Below are positions 51,801 through 61,229 of a stretch of DNA of 64,000 nucleotides, piece after piece. The notes below the pieces were generated by a model. The model was not told the DNA's origin. It was given only the letters and a program-made list of their open reading frames with translations, and ran no database searches. The translations under genes were made by a program, and so were the position numbers. Numbering within the stretch: position 1 is the stretch's first letter; each line of letters opens with the position of its first letter. Origin of the DNA: Candidatus Competibacteraceae bacterium (GTDB lineage: Bacteria > Pseudomonadota > Gammaproteobacteria > Competibacterales > Competibacteraceae); contig JADJPA010000001.1 of the NCBI GenBank assembly GCA_016713505.1, forward strand, positions 2,741,501 through 2,805,500. Reading direction: 5' to 3'.

Positions 51801-54800
51801 CCCTGGACGTTGCCGAGTCCCGGCGGCAACAATTCGCGCAGCGAGGTTTCGAAGGCGGTCGTATCGCCGGTATTGGTGACGGTGACCTCGTAGTTGACCG
51901 TATCGCCAGCTTCCAAATTGGCGGTGGGGCTGGTGATGGCGTGGGTCACCGCCAGACGCGGTTCGCCGACGGTGACGCTCTCGGCGTCGCTGATGCTGGC
52001 CGGTTCGCCGGTCAGCGGTTTGGCGTAACCCAGCGTGGCCGTGTTCGGCAGCGTCTGGCCGTCTTGATTGCTCAGCAGATTATCGACCCGCGCCCGATAG
52101 TTCAGGGTGACGGTGCGCGTGTCGCCGCTGGCGTTGGTCAGCGTGCCGAAGGCGAGCGCCAACGTTTCCTGACCGGCCGCCGGCGCGTTGTCGGTCCGCG
52201 TGAAGTCGGCGGGCGGCGTGGATGCGGTCAGACCCGTGCCGTACTCCACGGTCAGGCTGCCGGGCACGTAGCTTAAGCCCGCGCTCAACACATCCTGGAA
52301 CGAAGCGCTGTTAAAGCTGCCGGGGAAGGACAGCACCACGCGGTAGCTCACCTCGTCGCCGACGGCGTAGCGGGTTTGCGGGTTGACGATGGTCTTGTCC
52401 AGATTTGGCGTCCCGACCCGAATCAGAACGTTGCTGGCGGCGGTGTAATCGTTGACGCCGCCCGCGCCGGTGCGCTCGCCCGGATTCGCTTCCGGCAAGC
52501 TGGTCCATTGCGCGCCGCTGTTGTTGGTCACGCTAGCGCCTTCCGCCAGCGCGGCGGTGGTGGTGGCGTCGTAAACGACGACCAACTGACCGTCGGGCGG
52601 GAACAGCGTCGCGCCGCAATTGAGAGTCGTGCCGGTAAAGGCGCAGGTCTCGCCGGTCACGCCGTTGCTCGGCGTGGCGCTCACCAGCGTCGCGGAAGCA
52701 AAGGCCGCCGGCAAGATATCGCTGATGCTGATGTCGTGCGCCGCGCTGACGTTCGCGCCGGCGGGGTTGGTCAACGTCACGGTGAAGCGGATCGTGCTGG
52801 CTGTATTGGGCAGCACGGCGTTGACCGAGGCGGTCTTGGCGATTTGGACGTTCGGCTCCGCCACCGTGGCGGTTTGCGTCGCCGGAGTCAGATTGCCCAG
52901 TTGGCCGGCGGCGTTCCGATAGCTGAGATCCGCTTGATCGGTGAGCGCCGCACCCGCTTGGTTGCCGGCGATGTTATCGACCCGCGCTTGCAGTTCGAGA
53001 AGGTAGCTTGAACTACCGCCGGAGTTGATGACGTTGCCGAGGAACACGCTGACGGTCTGACCGGCCGCCACGGCTTCAGCGCCGTCGGTCAACGGCACGA
53101 AAGCGCCGCTGGCGGCGGCGTTGACGCCGCCCGGATTCTGCGAAGCCGTCAATCCCGTGCCGAACTGCCGCGCCAGCCGCGCCGTACCGACCACATAACT
53201 CAGACCCGCCGGCAAGGTGTCGACCATCGTCACCTCGCCGGTCGTGCCGGCCGGAACGTTGAACTGAATTTGATAGGTCAGAATTTCGCCGATTTGAACC
53301 GCTGTACTGGTATCTCCACCGTTTGAAGTAGCGACCAGCGATTTGCTCAGGCCGGCGAAGGTGGCGACCGGACCGATGGGGGTCAGCGTCGGATTGAGGC
53401 CGTCGCCGGGATTGCCGTTGTCGTCGCTGTTGGCCGAAATGCCGCCGGCCGCCGTCGCGTTCGCCTGATTGCTGGCGATCTGGCCGTTGGTTCCCGCGTT
53501 GACCGTCATCCGGAAGCTGATGGTGGCGGTCTGGCCGGGGTTCAAAGTGCCGACGTTGACGTCGATAGGCGTCTCGGTCACCACCGCGCCGAGGCTGGTG
53601 GTGAGGCTGCCCGGCACGAAGGTGAACTGAGCCGGCAGCGGCGCGTCGGTCAGCCGCACGTTGCTGGCGGCTTGCGCGCCGGTGTTGGTGACGGTGAGGG
53701 TGTATTGCACCATATCGCCGGGATCGACCACGCCGATGGCGCTTGCATCCACCGCCAGCGACCAGCGTTTTTGTACGTTCAACGCCGGCGTGGCGGGGCC
53801 TGTGCCGGTCGCTGTGATCGAGGTCGGCTGGCTGCCGTCGCCGGGGTCGCCGTTGCTGTCGGTGAGGACAGCACCGGTTTGGGTGGAGGTGGCGCTACCT
53901 TGGTTGGTGAAGGTTTGACTCGCGCCGGCGATCGCGCCGATCGTTACGTTGAAGTTCAGCGTCTGGCTTGCGCCAGGGGCGAGGTCGGCGATGCCGGTCC
54001 AACTGACGGCTTGTCCGGTCACCGCTGGCGTTCCGCTGGTGGTGGAAGCGGAGGAAGCGACATAGGTCAGCCCGGTTGGAATGGTGTCGCTGAAGCTCAA
54101 GCCGGTGAGCGTCGCCGCGCCCCGGTTGCGCAGGGTGACGGTATAGCGCAAGGTGTCGCCGGCATTGACCGAGCCCGAATTGTTGGTGTCGGTCCAGGCG
54201 AGGGTCTTCTCGGCATAGAGCGCCCCGGTTAACGGCGGTTGACCGCCGACTGGAATGTCGGTCGGCTGGTCGCCGTTGTTGTCGTCGCCATCGCTGTCGG
54301 TCGGTTCGGGTACGGTCTGATCCGAGTCCACGGAGCCTTGATTGCGGATCACCACGCCGTTGGCCACGCCGGCATTGATGCGGACCTGGAACTTGATGGT
54401 GGCGCTGGCTCCAGGTTGCAGGCTGCCGACCGCGAGCTGCAATTGCGTCGCCGTGCCCGCATTGGCGGCTGGAGCGGCGTTCAGCGACAACGAACCGTCA
54501 ATGTAGGTTGTATTGGCCGGAATCGGGTCGATGTAAACGACGTTGGTGGCCGGCGTGCTGCCGGTGTTGGTCAAAACGACCGTATATTCCAACACGTCGT
54601 CAGGCAGCGCCACACCGCCGTTGAGATCGGCGACGGTCTTGACCGCATCGATGGCTGAACTCGCGGTCGGGGTGACCGGCGCGCTGGTGGTGGTCGCGTA
54701 ATCGTTGAGCGCGCCGCCGGCTCCGTCGGCTCCAGTGCGGCCGTCGTCCGGGGTGCCGGCCGCGTTAGGCTGGCTGGCCCAGGTCATCGCGACCGCGTTG

Positions 54801-57800
54801 TTGAGCGGCGTGCCGACCGTGGCCGATGTTTCGATGCGGGCCTGATAGCTGACCGCCCGGCTGCCCTCGGCCAGCGGCAGAGTGGCATAACCGAGCCGCA
54901 GCACGCGCGTGCCGGCGTCGAACGAGACGAAGGCCGGCGGCGGGTTCACGGAATCCGCGATGTAGGTCAAGCCGGCGGGCAGGGTGTCGGTCAATACCAC
55001 ATCGTAGGCGTCCGCCGTGCTGGTGGGCTGATGGCTTACATTCAAGGTGTAAGTCACCACATCGCCGAGCGACTGAGCGGCCGGACTGGCGGCCTTGGTC
55101 ACGCCCAAGACCGGTTCGATCACCGTGAACGGGATGCCTTGATTGCCGGGTGTCGCTTGGTCGTGATCGAACTCGACGGTCCGGGGTGCGCCGTCGTTGT
55201 AACTGACCGACACCGGCGATCCGGCGGCTTCGCCGTTGAGAATGGAGCCGCCGTTTTGATTGGCGACGATATTGCGCACGCGGGCGAAGATTTCGACCAG
55301 AACAAAGTCGTCCTTGTCGCTGCCGTTGGGTTCGTTGAGCACGCTACCCAGATCGAAGCGGACGGTCTGGCCGGACCCGACGTTGGTGTTGTGGCTGGGG
55401 TTGCTCAACGCCATGCCGATGTGGCCGACGCTGACCGCGTGGCCGACATACGCCAGTCCGTCGGGCAGTTGGTCGGTCACCACCACGCTGTTGGTGGTGC
55501 CTTGAATGAAATCGATCCGCAGTTGGTAGGTGATGATTTCACCGACCGCCGCCGTCACCGGCGTCACCTGTTTGTCGATGGTGACCGTCGAGGCGATTTG
55601 CAGGGCTTGACTGGCCGATTCCTGATAGTTGTTCAACGCGGCGTTGCTATCGTCGTCGCCGCCGTTGCTGCCGTCGCGCCCGCCGGTGCTTCCGACCGGC
55701 AGACTGTTGTAATTGGCGGTGACCACATTGTTCAAGGTCTGGCCCGCCGTGGCGCCGACGCCGATCACGGTATCATAGGCGATGGTCAAGACCGCATTCG
55801 GTTCGAGGACCACATCGGCGACCGAGACAGCAGTAGCGCCGGGAGCCGCCGTGATGTCGCCTTCCGCCACCGGACCGCCGCTTTCCTTCGTCACGCCACC
55901 GACCGCGCTGATTGCGACATTGGCCGGATTGCTGACGGTTACGTTGGCCGGCAACACATCGTTAATGGCCACGCGCCGGGCGGCGGTCGCGCCGACGTTG
56001 CTGACCGTGAATTGCCAGCGGACCGTGGACCCCGCCTGCGCGTTGGCCGCGCCGGACAAGATGGTCTTGGTCATTTCCAGATTCGGCTCGCCGACGCGCG
56101 CGGTGGGCGGATTGGGCGCGGTGTAAACAATCGGCGTCGGGCCGCCCGGATTGGGGTTGTTGTAACTGACGCGGGCGCTGTTGGTGAGCGAGGTTCCATT
56201 CTGATTGGCGCTGAGGTTATCCACCTTCGCCCGATAAGCGATGACGACTTCGCCCGCCGGACTGGCGGTGGCGGTGCCCAGATTGAAGGTCAGGGGCGCG
56301 GTGGCGGTCGGCGCAATCGGGCCGGCGACTGGAGCGGTCACGCCGCCCACGAGGCTGACGGCCGCGCTACCGGCGACATAACTCAAGCCCGTCGGCAGGG
56401 TGTCTTCCACCCTCATCCCGCTCGCCGACCCGACCGGTAGCGCCAGCCGCAATTCGTATTCGACCTCCTCGCCGATGGCGTAGAAGGGTTTGGCGTTTTT
56501 GATCGCCTTGGTCATGGTGACCGCGTTCGAAGTCACCGTGGCGCTGGTTCCGGCGAACAGATTGTTCGGACCGCTGCCCGAACCGGTGCGCTCGTTGGCG
56601 TCGGCGCCCGGCAAGGTGGTGGCGGCGGCGCTGGCGGAATTGACCAGCAACTTGCCGAACGGGATCGAGGCGGGCAACTGCGCCCGGTAAGTGACCGTGA
56701 TCGCTTCGCCCGGATCGAGTTTGTCGATGGTGCCGGACAAGACCTGACCGCTGAATCCCAGGCCGCCGACCGTCGCGCCGGTCGCGCCGGGATTGGCTCT
56801 GGCCGATCCGGCGACCGGGGTGATGTCCGCCGGCAACGTATCGCTGAACGTGTAATCGTAAGCGGTGGCGGCGTTGCTGCCGGTGGCGCTGTTGCGCACC
56901 GTCAGGGTGTAAGTCACGACGTCGCCGCCCGCGGCCGCGACCGGCGTGACCGTCTTGTTGATCGCCACTTGCGGCAGGACGACGCGCACGTTAGCGCCGG
57001 GGCCGGTGACGAGCTGGGTATTGTTGTTCTGATCGCTATAGCGAATCTGGGCGCGATTTTGCAGGAGGCTGCCGGCGGTGTTGCTGGTGACGTTGGTCAC
57101 GCGGAATTGCAGGATGAGCCTATAAGTTTCGGCGGTGCCCGAAGTCGCATTGCCGTTGGTGACGTTGCCCAAATTGATGGAAAACGTGTTGCCGCTGATG
57201 GTGGGATTTACCGGAATGGCGACGTTAGGAGCGGCGCTGTTGATGCCGTCGGGATTGTTGGCGGCGGTCAAATCGGTGCTGCTGCGCGATAGCGTCGCCG
57301 TTCCAGGCACGTACGCCAAGCGCGCCGCCGTGGTGCTGTTGATCAACTGGTCGATCAACTGGACGCCGTTGGTGACGCCTTCCGCCATCTGGAAATCGAG
57401 CTGGTAGGTAACGGTTTCGCCGATGGCCACGGCTTGACCGGTTGTATCCGCCAACGAGGTCGCTTTCACGATTTTCTGATTGACGGTGGGCGCGCCGATG
57501 GGCACGGGCGCGCTGGCGGTGTCGTCGACTTGCACGCCGCCGCTGGTCGGCAGGGTGAACGTCGCGATCGACGCGTTGTTGGTGTAATTGCCGGTGACAA
57601 CATTGGTTCTGATTCTGGCGCTGAACACCGCGCCGCCCGCCGCCACCGTCGGACAAACCGTGGCAGGATCGGTGGCGGTGTAGGTGACCGTTCCCGTTCC
57701 GCTGACGTAGTTGAAGGCGTAACCGACCGGCGTGGTCACCGCCGTCACCGTGGCCAGATCGAAGACGTTGGGATCGAGAACATCCGTGACCACGCACCGG

Positions 57801-60800
57801 AACATCGGGTTATTGGGATCGGTATTGGGCCAGCCCAGCCGGATTTGTACCGTGTCCCCGGCGTTGACGCTGCCGGCGGGCGACAGCGTCTTGGTGAGGT
57901 CCGGGTCGGGATTGTCGACCGTCCAGGTCGCGGTGGCCGGCGTCGGCGAGGTCATGTTAGTCGCGGATACCGTGGCGCTGTTGGTGCCGCTGGCGGTCTT
58001 GGCTTGCGAGTAGGTATAGGTAATCGTTCCTGTCGCCGATCCGGTCGTGGCCGGAACCGTGACCTGACTCCCGACGACCGTGGCATTCGTGCAGGTAAAG
58101 CCGTTGGAGCCGCAGGTGATGGCGGGGATTGGGCCAGCGCTGTCACCGAGCGTGAAGCTTTCGTATACGCCTTCCGTCAGGGTGACGGTAATCAAGAAGG
58201 TCAGTGTTTCGCCGTTGTTGATGTTGTTGTCGGGCGTGGAGCCGGGCAGGGATGATGCGGTAATGGCTTTGGTAATGGTCGGTGTGCTTTGGGTGACAAG
58301 CTTGGCTTTACGGGTCAACAGTGCGGTGTTGGTGGCGAAATTGACCGGAGTAAGCCCTTGTGGGTTTCCGACGTCGACGTTGCTGTAATTTTGCAAGACG
58401 GCCGTGTTATCGATGTCGGCGGCGCGCGGCGTGGCGTTGGCGGCCAAGGTGCAAGTGTAGCTGACCCAAATTTCTTCGTTGGTTTGAACCGCGCCGTCGC
58501 CGTTGCCGGACAGCGGGGAGGTCATCGTCAAGCCGGTCGTTAGGGTACCGGTAGTGCCGAGGGCTGTACCCCCGCTCAACGTCACGGCTGGAGCCGTGCA
58601 GGTATTAGGACTGCCGAAGGCGCCGAGCGTGCCAGCATCATCATTCAAGCGGATGCCGTAAGCGGGGGCGCTGCCGGTGTTGGTGACCCGCACCCGATAG
58701 GTGATGGTGTCGCCCGCGTCCAGACCCGTGGCCTGAGCGTCGAAGCCCGCTGGGGGCGTCGCGCTGACCGAGCCGTGCGAAACAGCGGTAATTTCCTTTT
58801 TGATCTCTAGTTGCGGCTGTTTGGTGACGACTTGGGCGGTGGTCGCCGCCGTTTGATCGGTCCCGCTCAAACTGTCGCGATAGGATTGAATCGCCAGATT
58901 GGCGAGGTTCAAACGGTCGGCCATCGGCTGAGCGGTGGCGCGGACGGTGTAAAGAATGTCGATCTTGCCGCCCGTGCTCGGCAGCTCGCGGTTGCCGTAA
59001 GTCCAAGTGATGCGGTTTAACCCGCTGTCGGTCGAAACGGTGGGAGCCGTGCTGCTGATGGTATCGTCGCTGGTGTAACACCATGCAGTGTCCGCCGGCG
59101 GCGTCGGCGTGGCTCCGCCCGCGCACGCGCCCGCGCCCGACATGCTTGAAACGCTGTACAAAGGGATCGGCAGGTAGTCGGTCAGGCTGAAATTCTCGAC
59201 CGACGAGACCGGCAAGGTGGTGGTCAATCGATAGGTCACGGTATCGCCGGCCGCGACCTGGAAGGGATTCGGCAGGCTGGTGCTGCCGTTGAGCGCGTAC
59301 TTGGCTTTGGCGAGTTCCGGTGTGGCGACCGCTAAATCGGACGAGGTGTCTTCGGTCACCGGGGAGCGGCCTGGAACGTTAAAGGTCACCGCGCTGCGGT
59401 TGGTAACGATGTCGCCGGCGCTCAAGGTCGATGTGCCGTTAACCGGACCAGAATAGGCGTTGTCTATGGTCGAGCGCAGCTTGATGACAAAAGAAGTGTC
59501 GGTGCCGATCACTCCCAGCAGTTGCCCGTTGCTGCCGGCGATCAAGCGGATGATGGCCTCGGACAGGTCGAAGGTAACCGTGGTTTCCCCGGCAACCTTG
59601 GCACCCACCGTGAATTCAGTTGGGTTGAGAGCGCTGACTCCCACCGTCGTGCCATTGGAGTGCAACTCAACGGTTGGCGTGAACCCCGCATCATAGGTTT
59701 GCCCGTCGCCCAAGGTGTCCGTGACGGTTAGCTCCTCAACCGTAAAATAATCCGACACCTGCCCGTTCAGGGTGTATTCCACGGTGTCGCCGGGCGACAG
59801 ACCGGCGGGTCCCGTAGGCGTCACGATCACACCGTTCTTTTGCAGCGCCACGGCCTTGGCCGTGATGGTGTCAGAAGCGGAAACCGGCGGGAGCGGACTG
59901 CCTGAATAAGTTCCAGCGGCGCTGGAGTTATTAGTGATCGGTACGGGGGCGGGAGTCGTGGCGTTCAGCACCGGCATTCCCCCCGCATCCACCTGTGGAA
60001 TATAGAAGGTGAACGTGATGGTCTTGTCGACGCCCGCCGCGCCGGTAATCGGACCGCAATCCAAGCTTAAGTTGCCGCCCGGCGAACTGGTGGGCGGGGT
60101 GGAGGTCGGCGTGCACCCCGCCGCATTGGTCACCGCAAGGAACTGAAATTGATTGGGCAAGACATCGGTGATGGTGACGGGATTGACGGTTTCCCCAGCG
60201 GCCACGTCAACGGTCAATTCCACGGTGCGCGGATAGTCGGGCCCGGTGGCGGTTTCGTCCTCAGGGGCAATGATATTTTTGGTGTGCTTGATGACGGTGG
60301 GGTTGATCGAGATGGTTTGCAACGTTCCGAAAATGGGGGGATCGGTTGACGGGTTATCTAAAGCGTCCCCGCCCAAATCGAAGAAAGGCTTGACTTTCAG
60401 CGTCTTAGATACGCCCAACTGTATGTTGGGCGCATTGCCGAGCGCGAAGCTCAAATCCAGGCACTGCGCGGGCTGCGCGGCGGTGAAGGAACCGAGCGGA
60501 AAGCGCAAGATGCGCAAGGTTTCCCCGTCGGCGAGCGTTACGTCGGTATTGGTGTCGGGATTTTTAAAGGTGCAACCGCTGGCGCTCGAACAAGTTTGCG
60601 GGGCGGATACGCTGATGGCGCTTCCCAGATACGTCGCGGAATTGAAGGTCACCCCGGCGGGCGTCACCAATTCAAAGGCGGGTTGATAGCCGGTGGTATC
60701 GCCGGCGTTGTCGAAACACACCGAATCGCTGGCGGGAGGGTCGGCGGATGGGCTAGGGAGCGTAAAGCCTTCGCCGATGAATTCGTTGTGAGTGCTTCCG

Positions 60801-60916
60801 GGCACCAGCGCCGCCGGCGTTGCGGTCGCCCACGCTGGCCGTCCCCCTAACAATCCCGCGACCAGCAGTATGATGAGCCAACCTAGCCAGCGGAATGCCT
60901 TAGCTTCGGACGCCAT
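48818..60916 (-). CDS. giant secreted DUF11-repeat protein with IPTL-CTERM tail
   Basis: One uninterrupted 4032-residue reading frame. A signal peptide (WLIILLVAGLLGGRPAWATA, ending near residue 32) is followed by some 25-30 beta-sandwich repeats of the DUF11/TIGR01451 type. The recurring pattern is: K, then GD.V.Y.L...N, then V.DTLP.GL.YV.GS, then a linker such as NERTG or DDNGDGLNPT. Residues about 1143-2515 and 2516-3842 are two copies of the same ordered block. The C terminus IAEIPTLSQAAMLALLGLLLLMGWRYRQRMS is an IPTL-CTERM sorting signal: motif, hydrophobic helix, basic end. It is probably a surface stalk or matrix protein. No dedicated protease or secretion gene is adjacent. Confidence 0.9.
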   Translation of the reverse strand: MASEAKAFRWLGWLIILLVAGLLGGRPAWATATPAALVPGSTHNEFIGEGFTLPSPSADPPASDSVCFDNAGDTTGYQPAFELVTPAGVTFNSATYLGSAISVSAPQTCSSASGCTFKNPDTNTDVTLADGETLRILRFPLGSFTAAQPAQCLDLSFALGNAPNIQLGVSKTLKVKPFFDLGGDALDNPSTDPPIFGTLQTISINPTVIKHTKNIIAPEDETATGPDYPRTVELTVDVAAGETVNPVTITDVLPNQFQFLAVTNAAGCTPTSTPPTSSPGGNLSLDCGPITGAAGVDKTITFTFYIPQVDAGGMPVLNATTPAPVPITNNSSAAGTYSGSPLPPVSASDTITAKAVALQKNGVIVTPTGPAGLSPGDTVEYTLNGQVSDYFTVEELTVTDTLGDGQTYDAGFTPTVELHSNGTTVGVSALNPTEFTVGAKVAGETTVTFDLSEAIIRLIAGSNGQLLGVIGTDTSFVIKLRSTIDNAYSGPVNGTSTLSAGDIVTNRSAVTFNVPGRSPVTEDTSSDLAVATPELAKAKYALNGSTSLPNPFQVAAGDTVTYRLTTTLPVSSVENFSLTDYLPIPLYSVSSMSGAGACAGGATPTPPADTAWCYTSDDTISSTAPTVSTDSGLNRITWTYGNRELPSTGGKIDILYTVRATAQPMADRLNLANLAIQSYRDSLSGTDQTAATTAQVVTKQPQLEIKKEITAVSHGSVSATPPAGFDAQATGLDAGDTITYRVRVTNTGSAPAYGIRLNDDAGTLGAFGSPNTCTAPAVTLSGGTALGTTGTLTTGLTMTSPLSGNGDGAVQTNEEIWVSYTCTLAANATPRAADIDNTAVLQNYSNVDVGNPQGLTPVNFATNTALLTRKAKLVTQSTPTITKAITASSLPGSTPDNNINNGETLTFLITVTLTEGVYESFTLGDSAGPIPAITCGSNGFTCTNATVVGSQVTVPATTGSATGTITYTYSQAKTASGTNSATVSATNMTSPTPATATWTVDNPDPDLTKTLSPAGSVNAGDTVQIRLGWPNTDPNNPMFRCVVTDVLDPNVFDLATVTAVTTPVGYAFNYVSGTGTVTYTATDPATVCPTVAAGGAVFSARIRTNVVTGNYTNNASIATFTLPTSGGVQVDDTASAPVPIGAPTVNQKIVKATSLADTTGQAVAIGETVTYQLDFQMAEGVTNGVQLIDQLINSTTAARLAYVPGTATLSRSSTDLTAANNPDGINSAAPNVAIPVNPTISGNTFSINLGNVTNGNATSGTAETYRLILQFRVTNVTSNTAGSLLQNRAQIRYSDQNNNTQLVTGPGANVRVVLPQVAINKTVTPVAAAGGDVVTYTLTVRNSATGSNAATAYDYTFSDTLPADITPVAGSARANPGATGATVGGLGFSGQVLSGTIDKLDPGEAITVTYRAQLPASIPFGKLLVNSASAAATTLPGADANERTGSGSGPNNLFAGTSATVTSNAVTMTKAIKNAKPFYAIGEEVEYELRLALPVGSASGMRVEDTLPTGLSYVAGSAAVSLVGGVTAPVAGPIAPTATAPLTFNLGTATASPAGEVVIAYRAKVDNLSANQNGTSLTNSARVSYNNPNPGGPTPIVYTAPNPPTARVGEPNLEMTKTILSGAANAQAGSTVRWQFTVSNVGATAARRVAINDVLPANVTVSNPANVAISAVGGVTKESGGPVAEGDITAAPGATAVSVADVVLEPNAVLTIAYDTVIGVGATAGQTLNNVVTANYNSLPVGSTGGRDGSNGGDDDSNAALNNYQESASQALQIASTVTIDKQVTPVTAAVGEIITYQLRIDFIQGTTNSVVVTDQLPDGLAYVGHAVSVGHIGMALSNPSHNTNVGSGQTVRFDLGSVLNEPNGSDKDDFVLVEIFARVRNIVANQNGGSILNGEAAGSPVSVSYNDGAPRTVEFDHDQATPGNQGIPFTVIEPVLGVTKAASPAAQSLGDVVTYTLNVSHQPTSTADAYDVVLTDTLPAGLTYIADSVNPPPAFVSFDAGTRVLRLGYATLPLAEGSRAVSYQARIETSATVGTPLNNAVAMTWASQPNAAGTPDDGRTGADGAGGALNDYATTTSAPVTPTASSAIDAVKTVADLNGGVALPDDVLEYTVVLTNTGSTPATNVVYIDPIPANTTYIDGSLSLNAAPAANAGTATQLQLAVGSLQPGASATIKFQVRINAGVANGVVIRNQGSVDSDQTVPEPTDSDGDDNNGDQPTDIPVGGQPPLTGALYAEKTLAWTDTNNSGSVNAGDTLRYTVTLRNRGAATLTGLSFSDTIPTGLTYVASSASTTSGTPAVTGQAVSWTGIADLAPGASQTLNFNVTIGAIAGASQTFTNQGSATSTQTGAVLTDSNGDPGDGSQPTSITATGTGPATPALNVQKRWSLAVDASAIGVVDPGDMVQYTLTVTNTGAQAASNVRLTDAPLPAQFTFVPGSLTTSLGAVVTETPIDVNVGTLNPGQTATISFRMTVNAGTNGQIASNQANATAAGGISANSDDNGNPGDGLNPTLTPIGPVATFAGLSKSLVATSNGGDTSTAVQIGEILTYQIQFNVPAGTTGEVTMVDTLPAGLSYVVGTARLARQFGTGLTASQNPGGVNAAASGAFVPLTDGAEAVAAGQTVSVFLGNVINSGGSSSYLLELQARVDNIAGNQAGAALTDQADLSYRNAAGQLGNLTPATQTATVAEPNVQIAKTASVNAVLPNTASTIRFTVTLTNPAGANVSAAHDISISDILPAAFASATLVSATPSNGVTGETCAFTGTTLNCGATLFPPDGQLVVVYDATTTAALAEGASVTNNSGAQWTSLPEANPGERTGAGGVNDYTAASNVLIRVGTPNLDKTIVNPQTRYAVGDEVSYRVVLSFPGSFNSASFQDVLSAGLSYVPGSLTVEYGTGLTASTPPADFTRTDNAPAAGQETLALAFGTLTNASGDTRTVTLNYRARVDNLLSNQDGQTLPNTATLGYAKPLTGEPASISDAESVTVGEPRLAVTHAITSPTANLEAGDTVNYEVTVTNTGDTTAFETSLRELLPPGLGNVQGISVVLVNTSGGSETPTITVLPDGWQSSPFDLKPGDSVKIVFTATLQNTVQPGQSLQASVDATYSSRDGDDPNQRTGTAAGPDQNDDAALDNYHVAVRSDTFTVGDPVSLNKAFQPEAAKTSYGIGETVGYRLRLSVGEGTVRAVTVTDTLPAGLTFLDAAIGAGNTGITFSGGAPVQSGQTLTFNLGDLVNPANGNAADDFITLDIRARLDNLPEHQDGVVLGNNAQLRFTDGAGVPQTRDFDADASTPGLQPLNLTVVEPNLALAKTVAPAEQSLGDVVTFTLNVDHTAASTADAFDLTVTDVLPEGLSYVAGSASPAPASVSPDGRTLTWTLASLTRATHQAAISYQARIAAGAVVGVGLTNTASLLYASSPGATGATDSGRTGGGGINDYTGAGTATVRPTANAVIVPSKTVSLAVDANGNGAADPGDALQYSIVLTNTSASPVNNVTLSDSIPANTEYVAGSSSPPGTFGNDTLTVNVGTLNPSASAVVTFQVRVNAGTAAGTLIRNQAIVDSDQTVPTPSNQTETPVVVSRPPSLVAYKTVAVQTDTAPVGVVGFGDTLRYTLVLRNGGSAPLAGLTVNDPIPAGLTYVGGSANPPATLAGSTLTWTNLSVPANGELRLSFDAKIAAFTSAERVFNNEGAVSSPEIGTVPTDANLDPGDGAQPTTITAVSGATGRPKLELRKRWTLQDTAGDGSVNPGDTLLYEVLVANTGSTAASDVRIVDDPLPAQVTLVANSVTTSRGTVAGTNPIAVNVGALNPGETILIGFRVTVNPGTAGQIASNQATAAAANLTGSVSDLTQTPIEGAPGLFDPPSGRKTVNASGFPVLEWRMVWINNGNQAALGVRVTDVIPVGTVYEPNSLRCEPSGGSTVTLCAYDPAQNRVVYEGKIAADPGAVDENAAQNEVVIVFSSRFQAGTTNASNTGTANWDANGDGSVDNDVAAGQQPIKTNSGKATTWDIAEIPTLSQAAMLALLGLLLLMGWRYRQRMS
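49390..53370 (-). repeat. second copy of the ~1,370-residue super-repeat
   Basis: Encodes residues about 2516-3842 of the giant protein. The order of recognisable units is ATFAGLSKSLVATS, EPNVQIAKTASVN, TPNLDKTIVNPQTRYAVGDE, EPRLAVTHAI, VSLNKAFQPEAAK, EPNLALAKTVAPAEQSLGD, a NAVIVPSKTV unit, LVAYKTVAVQ and LELRKRWTLQD. Each has a counterpart in the same order in the first copy. Similarity is at protein level and moderate, so the duplication is old. Confidence 0.72.
53371..57490 (-). repeat. first copy of the ~1,370-residue super-repeat
   Basis: Encodes residues about 1143-2515. Units in order: PTVNQKIVKATSLADTT, LPQVAINKTVTPVAAAGGD, VTMTKAIKNAKPFYAIGEE, EPNLEMTKTILSG, VTIDKQVTPVTAAVGE, EPVLGVTKAASPAAQSLGD, SAIDAVKTVADLN, ALYAEKTLAWTD and LNVQKRWSLAVD. 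The clearest pair with the second copy is AAQSLGDVVTYTLNV against AEQSLGDVVTFTLNV, both followed by a STADA(Y/F)D segment. Confidence 0.72.
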
Positions 60917-61229
60917 AAATATTCTCTCTGACTTTTATTAAGTTATTGTCCCACCGCCGAACTCCCACGCAGCGCGACATCCTGTTTGGGTGGCTACTCT
61001 GGCCAACCCCTCATCATCCAAATAAGCAACAAATGGTCGGACCTGGATACGAGCAAAACGAAATATAAACTCTTGTCATTAAAAATAGGCGCTACTTAAA
61101 CAACATTACAGAGTATAGAACACAAGAAGTTCGCATTTTTGAACGTTTCATGGTTAATAATAGATTTAATGTCGCTTACACGACATTTATTAATTGTAAT
61201 TTAGCTATTGTATGTATCTTTTTAGTTAT
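60917..61229. other. AT-rich intergenic leader of the giant gene
   Basis: No gene is visible. On the minus strand a bulged stem GGGTTGGC...GCCACCC lies about 70-90 bases before the giant gene's ATG. A perfect inverted repeat AATGTCG-CTTACA-CGACATT lies at 61168-61187, nearer the end of the upstream gene. I do not see a confident sigma-70 or sigma-54 promoter or a known riboswitch. Long enough to hold regulation of the giant gene. Confidence 0.5.

Noticed and set aside
48887..60850. Many long plus-strand open frames, one of about 700 codons, opposite the giant repeat gene
   Set aside because: They have Arg/Ala/Gly-rich shadow composition, no ribosome sites and no domain resemblance, and they mirror the codon bias of the minus-strand repeats.
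60917..61229. c-di-GMP riboswitch in front of the giant surface protein
   Set aside because: I looked for the GEMM core sequence on the minus strand and did not find it; only generic stems are present.
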